From assembly GCA_003154115.1 (NCBI GenBank), contig PMCF01000258.1, positions 20,153 to 55,601 on the forward strand: a stretch of DNA of 35,449 nucleotides. Direction: 5' to 3'. This stretch comes from Anaerolineae bacterium (GTDB lineage: Bacteria > Chloroflexota > Anaerolineae > Fen-1058). Positions 7,548-14,029 of the stretch are shown here, piece by piece. Positions within the stretch are counted from its first letter, which is position 1, and the number at the start of each line of letters is the position of its first letter. The notes under the pieces were generated by a model. That model was not told the DNA's origin and made no database searches. It was given only the letters and a program-made list of their open reading frames with translations. A program made the position numbers and the translations under genes.

Positions 7548-8165
7548 ATGAATCGCCTGTTCAGAGTTATTCTCGTCCTGTGTCTGCCGACCATCGCAGT
7601 GACGGCTGTGCTGATTTGGAATACTCGTGCGAGTCCGCGTCCGTCGCATGAAACGGCCGTGGAAGAATATGTCGCTTATCGACGTTCGACGACGATTCCT
7701 ACATTGACGATCAAACAATATGCGCAGGCCCGCCTGCCGCAAAATTTCCGGCCAGAGATGAGCAAAAATTCTTTCGGCAACGCGATTTACTATCGAACCA
7801 CACAGCGCTATTATGAGGCTGAGGCGCAAGTCGACGTAGGCGTTTGGCCTTTAACCGTGACGGCGACGACGGCGCCCACACCGCGCGATGAGGCGCAAAC
7901 CGACGCGAGTGTCCGGCCTTTGACCATGACTGCGACGACGGTGCCCACACTGACGCGCACGGAGTATTGGGGTTCCTCAAAACCCATTCCGTATCCGCCC
8001 AACGATCTGTGGTGCGCGCAGCTGAGCAGCTCCGATCCGGCCGCGCCCAAGGTCGTCGTAGCAGGCTTGCATCAGGACATCTATAATGCGGAATGGATCG
8101 TGCACGAGGTGACTGATCCAGCAACGGTGTTGTCCAAAATAGGTTGTGAGTTTTCCGGCCAATAA
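7548..8165 (+). CDS. Hypothetical exported protein with internal tandem duplication
   Basis: Not recognised. Three in-frame ATGs (7533, 7545, 7548); AAGGAGGG at 7537-7543 favours 7548, giving MNRLFRVILVLCLPTIAV, a signal peptide or membrane anchor. The middle contains two 23-residue units (7821-7889 and 7890-7958), each with PLT-TATT-PT, a Thr/Pro-rich linker, followed by a C-terminal part with two Cys (WCAQLSSSD and IGCEFSGQ) that might be disulfide-bonded outside the cell. It ends five bases before coaX and is probably in the same transcript, but shows no evident link to CoA synthesis. Confidence 0.6.
   Translation: MNRLFRVILVLCLPTIAVTAVLIWNTRASPRPSHETAVEEYVAYRRSTTIPTLTIKQYAQARLPQNFRPEMSKNSFGNAIYYRTTQRYYEAEAQVDVGVWPLTVTATTAPTPRDEAQTDASVRPLTMTATTVPTLTRTEYWGSSKPIPYPPNDLWCAQLSSSDPAAPKVVVAGLHQDIYNAEWIVHEVTDPATVLSKIGCEFSGQ
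7821..7958 (+). repeat. 69-bp tandem duplication within a coding region
   Basis: Two adjacent 69-bp units starting GAGGCGCAA at 7821 and 7890, in frame (23 codons each). Unit 1 encodes EAQVDVGVWPLTVTATTAPT and unit 2 EAQTDASVRPLTMTATTVPT. Confidence 0.8.
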
Positions 8166-8170
8166 TCACT

Positions 8171-8932
8171 ATGCTCCTGACACTCGATATCAGCAACACC
8201 TCCATCAAAGCGGGCGTCTTTCGTGGGGACGAGCTGCTTGCCAATTGGCGCATCGCCACCGAGCGGCACAAACTCACCGACGATTACGGCATGTTATTAC
8301 TCAACTTGCTGCAAGCCTCCGGCATTCCAGCCAGCGAGATCACTGGCGTGTCGCTATCGTGCGTGGTGCCCCCGCTGCGCTCGGTGTTTGAAGACTTGTC
8401 GCGCAAGTATCTGCATCGCACGCCTGTGATCGTTGGGCCGGGCATCAAGACGGGCGTGAAACTCGCGGTTGATAATCCGCGCGAAGTCGGCGCGGATCGC
8501 GTGGTGAATTCACTGGCGACCTATCGCCTGTACGGCGGCCCGGCGATTGCGATCGCGTTTGGCACGGCAACCGTGTTCGATTGCATCTCGGCGCAAGGTG
8601 AATATTTAGGCGGTGCGATCGCGCCCGGCATGGTGACGTCGTTGGAATCACTCACCCGATCGGCCGCCCAGCTCTTTCAGATCGAACTCGTGCGGCCGCC
8701 TAAAGCGATCGGCAAGAGCACCGTCACGACGATGCAGTCGGGCATCGTGCTGGGTTTCGCGGGATTGGTCGAAGGGCTGGTCAAGCGCCTCAAGGCGGAA
8801 CTCGGCCCCGCGCAGGTCATCGCCACCGGCGGGTTAGCGGAAGTTATCGCGCCCGTCACCGACGTGATCGATGTAGTCGATTTGCAGTTGACGTTGAAAG
8901 GTCTGAAGTTGATTTACGACTTGAATGTGTGA
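8171..8932 (+). CDS. coaX: Type III pantothenate kinase
   Basis: Phosphorylates pantothenate, the first step from pantothenate to CoA. The 253-residue length and ASKHA fold motifs fit CoaX: LDISNTSIKAGVF (5-17, phosphate-binding loop, here DISNT rather than DIGNT), NPREVGADRVVN (102-113, Asp109 in the catalytic base position), AFGTATVFD (129-137) and LGGAIAPGM (about 146-154). The family usually has Asp before FGTAT; here residue 129 is Ala, so a residue thought to help hold the monovalent cation is absent. No strong ribosome site precedes the ATG, and translation may be coupled to the gene ending five bases upstream. With panB, panE, panC and coaBC in the window, most of the pantothenate-to-CoA route is covered. 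Confidence 0.92.
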   Translation: MLLTLDISNTSIKAGVFRGDELLANWRIATERHKLTDDYGMLLLNLLQASGIPASEITGVSLSCVVPPLRSVFEDLSRKYLHRTPVIVGPGIKTGVKLAVDNPREVGADRVVNSLATYRLYGGPAIAIAFGTATVFDCISAQGEYLGGAIAPGMVTSLESLTRSAAQLFQIELVRPPKAIGKSTVTTMQSGIVLGFAGLVEGLVKRLKAELGPAQVIATGGLAEVIAPVTDVIDVVDLQLTLKGLKLIYDLNV

Positions 8933-8939
8933 GGCGCGC

Positions 8940-8968
8940 TCGACAGTCGGGTGTTGACCGCGTATAAT
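8940..8968 (+). promoter_or_regulatory. Putative sigma70-type promoter for the Phd/PIN operon
   Basis: TCGACA (8940-8945), 17 bases, TATAAT (8963-8968), followed by AAGCAAGGAGG and the antitoxin ATG at 8998. Perfect -10 and a four-of-six -35. Confidence 0.6.
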
Positions 8969-8997
8969 CCTATTAAGATGAAGCAAGGAGGCAAACC

Positions 8998-9252
8998 ATG
9001 CTGCGCATGTGGCAATTACCGGAGGCTGAAAACCAATTTGGTGAAGTGGTGGATGAAGCCATCAGTCATGGCCCGCAGCTAATCACGAAGCGCGGGGTGG
9101 AGGCGGCGATTCTGCTATCCTATGCCGAGTACTGCAAACTGGTGCTCAGGCAGCAGAAGCTATCGGCCTTCTTTCACGAGTCGCCGTTAGCGGAGGTGGC
9201 GCTTGACCTGCGGCGGGATGTCAGCGGTCCGCGGGCTGAGCCAGCCTTATGA
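8998..9252 (+). CDS. Phd/YefM-family antitoxin
   Basis: 84 residues. MWQLPEAENQFGEVVDEAISHGPQL is the Phd/YefM N-terminal dimerisation and DNA-binding region, and ITKRGVEAAILLSYAEYCKL is the following conserved strand and helix. The C-terminal tail would wrap the toxin. AGGAGG precedes the ATG at the right distance, and a good promoter lies just upstream. The stop overlaps the toxin start as ATGA. Because the toxin gene is interrupted, this antitoxin is now effectively an orphan that may still autoregulate or cross-neutralise related toxins. Confidence 0.87.
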   Translation: MLRMWQLPEAENQFGEVVDEAISHGPQLITKRGVEAAILLSYAEYCKLVLRQQKLSAFFHESPLAEVALDLRRDVSGPRAEPAL

Positions 9253-9777
9253 ACTATTTACTCGATACCTGTGTTATTTCCAGTAGGTGCAAAATTAACC
9301 TACACGCGAAGATTTCGCTTGTTTTTCCGGCCAAAATTCGATAGGCCATGTGGCATTTGTAGGCGAGTTTTGCACCTGTTGGTTATTTCCGAGCTGGTCG
9401 CCAAACGACCTGACCCTAGGGTCATGACGTGGATTGACAGTATCACAGAGGCCGAGCTTTTTCTGAGCGTCATCACCATTGGTGAGCTGAGCAAGGGCAT
9501 TGAGAAACTGCCGGACTCGCCTCGCAGAATCATTCTGGCGGACTGGTTAAACGACCAGCTCTTCGTTCGGTTTGCGGGTCGGATTGTCGCCATTGATGCC
9601 GGCGTGATGTTGAAGTGGGGACAATTGATGGGATCACTCGAACGATCCGGCAAGACTATGCCGGCTATGGATTCGTTGATTGCCGCCACTGCGCTGCATA
9701 GGGATTTTAATCTTGTGACGCGCAATGAAAGCGACTTCCAATTTGCGGGCGTGTCGTTGACTAATCCGTGGAAATAG
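9249..9777 (+). pseudogene. PIN-domain (VapC/FitB-like) toxin gene disrupted by a small insertion
   Basis: The gene starts at ATG 9249 inside the antitoxin stop: MNYLLDTCVIS, the canonical PIN start with Asp6. After codon 11 the sequence runs into a 100-bp insertion and reaches an in-frame TAG near 9342. The rest of the toxin resumes at 9391 as ELVAKRPDPRVMTWIDS in another frame. Removing 9282-9390 (insertion plus one copy of the 9-bp repeat, 109 bases) restores one continuous 140-residue protein with all PIN residues: Asp6, Glu in IGELSKGIE, Asp in MPAMDSLIAATA and the Asn/Asp of VTRNESDF. An alternative frame from GTG 9271 passes through the insertion but lacks the first catalytic Asp, so the toxin is most likely dead. 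Confidence 0.88.
9273..9390. mobile_element. 100-bp MITE-like insertion with 9-bp target duplication
   Basis: GTTATTTCC occurs at 9273-9281 and again at 9382-9390, bracketing a 100-bp body (9282-9381). The body has inverted ends: AGGTGCAAAA at 9285-9294 and its complement TTTTGCACCT at 9368-9377, followed inward by CCTACA and TGTAGG, giving about 20 positions of imperfect terminal repeat. No coding potential. A direct target repeat, inverted termini and small size are the marks of a non-autonomous transposon. No second copy or parent transposase is in the window. Confidence 0.88.
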
Positions 9778-9964
9778 ACACGTTTCGGTAGATCAGAATT
9801 TAAGAGGGTGGAGGCATGCACAGCCGGGCGCATACTTGCCGGAAAGCCACGGTCAAACTATTTAGCGGGAAGCACGTAGCCGAGCTCAGACTCAGCAAAT
9901 CAGGGTTTTGCGGGGTCAGACACGCCGTGGGGATCTCTTAACTTGCTGACGCCAATTCATCGCT

Positions 9965-11191
9965 ATGGACTCCATACCTCTTGTCCACAACAAAAACATT
10001 GTCCTCGGGGTGTGCGGCGGAATTGCCGCTTACAAAGTTGCCGATCTCGCCAGCAAATTGACGCAGGCCGGCGCACAGGTCGATGTGATCTTGACCGAGT
10101 CGGCGACGAAGTTCGTGGGGCCGGTGACGTTCGCCGCCGTGACCGGACGATCGGCGTTGACAACTGACGATCTGTGGCGGCACGATCAGCATGTGCCGCA
10201 TGTGCAGTTGGGCGAGAAAGCCGATCTGCTCATCATCGCGCCGGCGACGGCGAACACGCTGGCGAAACTCGCGCACGGGCAAGCCGACAATCTACTCACC
10301 GTCACGGCGCTGGCCGCGCGCTGTCCGATCATGGTTGTGCCCGCGATGGATGGCGGTATGTGGTCGAATGCGGCGACACAAGCGAACGTGTCCATTCTGC
10401 GTGAACGCGGCTTTCATTTTGTGGGGCCGGCGTTGGGCCGCATGGCCTCGGGCTTGATCGGCGAAGGGCGCATGGTGGAGCCGAGCGAGATTCTCGGTTT
10501 TGCGCGCGTGGTGTTGGGCGCGAAGGGGCCGCTGGCCGGGCGCAAGATCGTCGTCAGCGCGGGCGGCACCCACGAAGCGATCGATCCGGTGCGCTTCATC
10601 GGCAATCGATCAAGCGGCAAGCAAGGGTTCGCCATCGCACAAGCCGCGATCGATCGAGGCGCGGAGGTGACGTTGATCGTCGGCGCGGTGACGCTGCCCA
10701 CACCCTACGGCGCGCAACGCATCGACGTCGAATCGGCGCAGCCGATGTGCGAAGCGGTCGTCGCCGCCTGCCGTGAGGCCGATGCGCTCATCATGGCCGC
10801 GGCCGTCGCCGATTTTCAAGCCGCCCACTTAGCCGATCACAAGATCAAGAAGACCAGGGACACCGTCGAGTTTGAGGTGCATCTGACGCGCACGCCGGAT
10901 ATTTTGCAGGCCGTCAAAGAGCAGAAGGAATCGATCGGGAAGCCGCAGATCACGATCGGGTTTGCGGCGGAAACGCAGAATCTCATCGACCATGCGCTGG
11001 CGAAACTGCACGCGAAGGGACTCGATCTGATCGTAGCGAATGATGTCTCGGCCACGGATGCCGGCTTCGCCGTCGATACCAATCGGGTGACGTTTATCGG
11101 CGCGGGCGGCGGCGTGGAACCGCTGGCGTTGATGAGCAAGGCGCAGGTCGCCGAACGCGTGCTCGATCGGTTGATTAAGTTGTTGGGATAA
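9965..11191 (+). CDS. coaBC: Bifunctional phosphopantothenoylcysteine decarboxylase / phosphopantothenate-cysteine ligase
   Basis: 408 residues, two enzymes in one chain. The CoaC half (about 1-185) is a flavin-dependent decarboxylase: LGVCGGIAAYKVADL (14-28), catalytic His79 in HVPHVQL, and PATANTLAKLA. The CoaB half (about 190-408) couples 4'-phosphopantothenate to cysteine: VSAGGTHEAIDPVRFIGNRS with the NRSSGKQG dimer loop, and AAAVADF then KIKK. In the CoaC half, PAMDGGMW has Asp129 where many homologues have Asn, and RMASGLIGEGRM has Ser162 where the textbook motif has Cys. Both substitutions are known to me from related sequences but should be checked. Follows a 187-base gap with no obvious gene. 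Confidence 0.94.
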   Translation: MDSIPLVHNKNIVLGVCGGIAAYKVADLASKLTQAGAQVDVILTESATKFVGPVTFAAVTGRSALTTDDLWRHDQHVPHVQLGEKADLLIIAPATANTLAKLAHGQADNLLTVTALAARCPIMVVPAMDGGMWSNAATQANVSILRERGFHFVGPALGRMASGLIGEGRMVEPSEILGFARVVLGAKGPLAGRKIVVSAGGTHEAIDPVRFIGNRSSGKQGFAIAQAAIDRGAEVTLIVGAVTLPTPYGAQRIDVESAQPMCEAVVAACREADALIMAAAVADFQAAHLADHKIKKTRDTVEFEVHLTRTPDILQAVKEQKESIGKPQITIGFAAETQNLIDHALAKLHAKGLDLIVANDVSATDAGFAVDTNRVTFIGAGGGVEPLALMSKAQVAERVLDRLIKLLG

Positions 11192-11193
11192 CA

Positions 11194-11292
11194 AGACCTG
11201 GCAGGTTTTCGACGACAACCAGGACGTACTCGCCGTGAGCAAGACCGACCGGATGGTGTGACCACATCATCTGGTGAAAACCTGCCAGGTCT
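11194..11292. repeat. 99-bp AGACCT...AGGTCT palindromic element, copy A
   Basis: Ends are AGACCTGGCAGGTTTTC and GAAAACCTGCCAGGTCT, a perfect inverted pair. It starts two bases after the coaBC stop. A second copy of exactly 99 bp with the same ends is at 30091-30189, and a core-less 34-bp version at 31140-31173. Both 99-bp copies contain GCAAGACC and ATCTGGT(G)AAAACC. Confidence 0.8.
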
Positions 11293-11366
11293 CGTCGATA
11301 GAATCGAGTACAATACGAGCGGTGATCGAATCGATCGCCGCTCAACTTTTGTCAGGGAGAGGGCGC

Positions 11367-12443
11367 ATGACCGACCGAACGATTGTGGTGATGGAAGGCG
11401 ATCAGACCGGACAGGAATTGCTCGACGAGGCACTGCGCGTGCTGGAGCCCAGCGTGATTCGCGTACCGTTGAATTTTGTGCGCTTCGATTTGTCGTTGGA
11501 AAAACGGCGGGAAACCGACAACCAGATCGTGCGGGACGCAGCCGTGGCGTTGCGCGAACATGGCTTGGGCATCAAGGCGGCGACGATCACGCCGGAAAAA
11601 GCCGGCGATGCAGGCAGCCCCAATGCGATCTTGCGTGAAGAGATCGATGGTAAGGTGATCTTGCGGGTGGGACGTCGGCTGCCGGGGATTCGCCCGGTGG
11701 GTGGCATGTATGCGCCCGTCGCCGTGGTGCGCATGGCCGTCGATGATGCGTACGGTGCGCAGGAATGGCGCGAGGGAGCAGAGGGTGAGGAAATGGCCTA
11801 TCGTACCGAGAAGATTTCGCGCGCCACGTGTCACGCAGTCGCGGAGTTCGCGTTCCGCTATGCCAAGAAGACCGGTGCGAAAGTTTTTGGCGGGCCTAAG
11901 TTCACGGTCAGTCCGGTATACGAAGGAATGTTCAAAGAAGAACTGGATGCCGCGGCGAAACGCTATCCGCGCGTGCGCTATGAGCCGCAGTTGATCGATG
12001 CGACGTATGCGCTGCTGCTGGTGAGGGCCGGCGAAGCGCTGGTCATCCCGGCGCTCAATCGTGACGGCGACTGCTTGAGCGATCTGGTCCTGCAGATGTT
12101 CGGGTCGATTGCGGGGAGCGAGTCGTTGATCCTCAGTTTCGATCAGGACTTCAACGTGAAGACCGTCATCGCCGAAGCGCCGCATGGCACCGCGCCGAGT
12201 CTGTTCAAGAAGAACATCGCCAATCCGCTGGCGATGATTCTGGCGGGTGCGGCGCTGTTGAGCTACGTCGGATCGCAAGACGCCGAACGTGCTTCACGCG
12301 CGATTTACGAATCGGCGTTGGAAGCGATTTACGACGGCGTGGCAACCTCCGATCTGGGCGGCAGCGCCAGCACCAGCGATTACACGGATGAAGTGATCAA
12401 TCGCGTGACGCGAAAGTTGGAAGTGTGGGGGACGTTGGGGTAA
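11367..12443 (+). CDS. Isocitrate/isopropylmalate dehydrogenase-family protein
   Basis: 358 residues of the NAD(P)-dependent beta-decarboxylating dehydrogenase family. Seen: N-terminal VVMEGDQTGQELL; a substrate region with GGMYAPVAVVR; ISRATCHAVAEFAFRYA; the Lys in FGGPKFTVSPVYEG; Asp residues in NRDGDCLSDL; and EAPHGTAPSL with NPLAMILAGA near the C-terminus. The frame is open further upstream, but ATG 11367, after AGGGAGAGGG, gives the family's usual N-terminus; the earlier part is repeat DNA. The usual serine of the substrate loop (REGxxG...YSG) is not recognisable, so the acid oxidised (isocitrate, isopropylmalate, homoisocitrate or tartrate) cannot be set. Stands alone in its transcription unit. 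Confidence 0.8.
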   Translation: MTDRTIVVMEGDQTGQELLDEALRVLEPSVIRVPLNFVRFDLSLEKRRETDNQIVRDAAVALREHGLGIKAATITPEKAGDAGSPNAILREEIDGKVILRVGRRLPGIRPVGGMYAPVAVVRMAVDDAYGAQEWREGAEGEEMAYRTEKISRATCHAVAEFAFRYAKKTGAKVFGGPKFTVSPVYEGMFKEELDAAAKRYPRVRYEPQLIDATYALLLVRAGEALVIPALNRDGDCLSDLVLQMFGSIAGSESLILSFDQDFNVKTVIAEAPHGTAPSLFKKNIANPLAMILAGAALLSYVGSQDAERASRAIYESALEAIYDGVATSDLGGSASTSDYTDEVINRVTRKLEVWGTLG

Positions 12444-12445
12444 GA

Positions 12446-12556
12446 GCCTCTTACACGATCGTGTCTGCTGCCCGCGATCTACGGCATGGCCTGATATCTG
12501 CTGAAGAGAGGCTGTGGAATGCTCTACGCGGTCGGCGCTTAGCCGGCCTGAAGTTT
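12446..12556 (+). pseudogene. DUF559 endonuclease-like N-terminal remnant
   Basis: A short frame after the dehydrogenase encodes AARDLRHGLISAEERLWNAL followed by RGRRLAGLKF. This is the conserved N-terminus of DUF559 (very-short-patch-repair-like) proteins, ARxLRxxxTxAExxLWxxLRxRRLxGxKF. The match stops at KF, before the nuclease residues, and a 126-bp repeat element begins 20 bases on. No start codon or remaining body is visible. I read it as a decayed gene fragment. Confidence 0.65.
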
Positions 12557-12575
12557 TCCGATGATCCCGGCCGGC

Positions 12576-12701
12576 TAGATCGGTTCCCACTTTAGTTTAC
12601 GACATTGGAGTCGAGGCTTTAGCCGGATCCGCTGTGCGCCAGCCAACCGGCTAAAGCCTCGACTCCAAACGAGATCGTAAATCAACCTGGAAACCGCTCT
12701 A
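12576..12701. mobile_element. 126-bp MITE-like element, copy 1
   Basis: Begins TAGATCGGTTCCCAC and ends GGAAACCGCTCTA, with subterminal GTTTACGA and CGTAAATC. The core is a long hairpin, GAGTCGAGGCTTTAGCCGG paired with CCGGCTAAAGCCTCGACTC. Two more 126-bp copies are at 25978-26103 and 28419-28544. TA at both ends would fit insertion at a TA target as in IS630/Tc1-like transposons. Located 59 bases before the promoter of the glycosyltransferase operon. Confidence 0.78.
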
Positions 12702-12759
12702 GATCATCAGGTCAAAACCGGCGAGGTTTTGGTGCGCCCTCCCACCGCCTCCCACCCTA

Positions 12760-12788
12760 TCGACAAGGCGCGCCAAATTGGCTATACT
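12760..12788 (+). promoter_or_regulatory. Putative sigma70-type promoter of the glucosylglycerate-type operon
   Basis: TCGACA (12760-12765), 17 bases, TATACT (12783-12788), about 33 bases ahead of the TTG start at 12821. The genes from 12821 to 21473 are closely spaced and could all be read from here. Confidence 0.55.
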
Positions 12789-12820
12789 GGACGCACCTCT
12801 TTACCGACCGGAGGCGTTCC

Positions 12821-14029
12821 TTGCACATCGCACTCCTGCATTACTCCGTGCCGCCCGTGGTGGGCGGCGTCGAAAGTGTTCTGGCCCATCACGCCCGTCT
12901 GTTGAATGCGGCCGGTCACACCGTACATCTCTTCGCCGCGCGTGGTGACGGTCTCTCCACGCAAATCCCGTTGATCCAACTGCCGCTGATCGATTCACGC
13001 CATCCCTGGGTGCTGACCGTGAAGGCGGCGCTCGATCGCGGCGAAGTGCCGTCGGATTTTGAATTGCTGACGGCGGAGATCACGCGCGACCTGCAGGCCG
13101 TGCTGTTCGATGTGGATGTGCTCATCGCGCACAACGTCTGCTCGCTCAATAAGAACCTCGCGCTCACGGCGGCCATTGCCCGGCTCGATCGGCCCCGCGT
13201 CATTTTGTGGCATCACGATCTGGCCTGGACCACGCCGCGCTATCGCGCCGAACTGCACGACGGCTATCCATGGAATTTGCTCCGCACCGATTGGGGCGCG
13301 CGGCACGTGGTGGTCTCGGACTTGCGGCAGCGCGAACTGGCCGAGCTGCTGAAGATTCCCCGCGAGTCGATTGCGGTAGTGCCCAACGGGATCGATCAAG
13401 CGGCGTTTTATAAGCTCAGCCCGATCACTCTGTCGCTGCTCCCACGGATCGATCTGGCGCAGGCCGCGCCGATCCTGCTGCTGCCGGTGCGCCTGACGCC
13501 GCGCAAGAATATCGAGTTGGCGCTGCGCACGCTGGCCGCGCTGCGCCGTAAAATGCCGGAAGCGATCTTGATCGTGACCGGGCCGCTGGGCGCGCACAAC
13601 CCGGCGAATGCCGCCTACTTCCAGAAACTGAAAGACTTGCGGGCCGAGCTTAACCTAGCGGGCGCGGCGATCTTCCTCGCAGAGTTGATCGACGCGTATT
13701 TGCCCGATGACGTCATCGCCGATTTCTATCGACTGGCCGATGCGCTGTTCCTGCCCAGCCGCGAAGAGGGCTTTGGCATTCCCATCGTGGAAGCGGCCTT
13801 CAGCAAACTGCCCGTGTTCTGCACCGACATCGAGCCGCTGCGCGCATTGGGCCTGAACGAAGCCATCTACTTTTCGCCCGAGGCTGATCCGGAAACCGTC
13901 GCGGCGCAGATCGCCAATCGGTTGCAGCATGACCCGCAGTATCAACTCGCACTGCGCTTGCGGCGCGCCTACACCTGGGAGCGCATCTACGCGCAGCACA
14001 TCGCGCCGTTATTGGAGGAAGACCGATGA
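12821..14029 (+). CDS. Glycosyltransferase family 4 protein
   Basis: 402-residue GT-B glycosyltransferase. N-terminal MHIALLHYSVPPVVGGVESV is the GT4 acceptor-domain start with the glycine-rich loop; VVPNGID starts the second domain; EEGFGIPIVEAAF near residues 315-330 is the E-x7-E donor-binding motif. The start is TTG at 12821 with GGAGG six bases upstream; no better ATG exists. The 3' end overlaps gpgS by four bases (ATGA). In this operon it might add a sugar to a glycerate-based solute or to a lipid. Donor and acceptor are unknown. Confidence 0.85.
   Translation: MHIALLHYSVPPVVGGVESVLAHHARLLNAAGHTVHLFAARGDGLSTQIPLIQLPLIDSRHPWVLTVKAALDRGEVPSDFELLTAEITRDLQAVLFDVDVLIAHNVCSLNKNLALTAAIARLDRPRVILWHHDLAWTTPRYRAELHDGYPWNLLRTDWGARHVVVSDLRQRELAELLKIPRESIAVVPNGIDQAAFYKLSPITLSLLPRIDLAQAAPILLLPVRLTPRKNIELALRTLAALRRKMPEAILIVTGPLGAHNPANAAYFQKLKDLRAELNLAGAAIFLAELIDAYLPDDVIADFYRLADALFLPSREEGFGIPIVEAAFSKLPVFCTDIEPLRALGLNEAIYFSPEADPETVAAQIANRLQHDPQYQLALRLRRAYTWERIYAQHIAPLLEEDR

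Noticed and set aside
9778-9964. Possible small gene between the broken PIN gene and coaBC
   Set aside because: No start with a ribosome site and no conserved translation in any frame; nothing supportable seen.
11352-12278. Minus-strand frame of 308 codons opposite the dehydrogenase gene
   Set aside because: Antisense shadow; the plus strand has clear family motifs.
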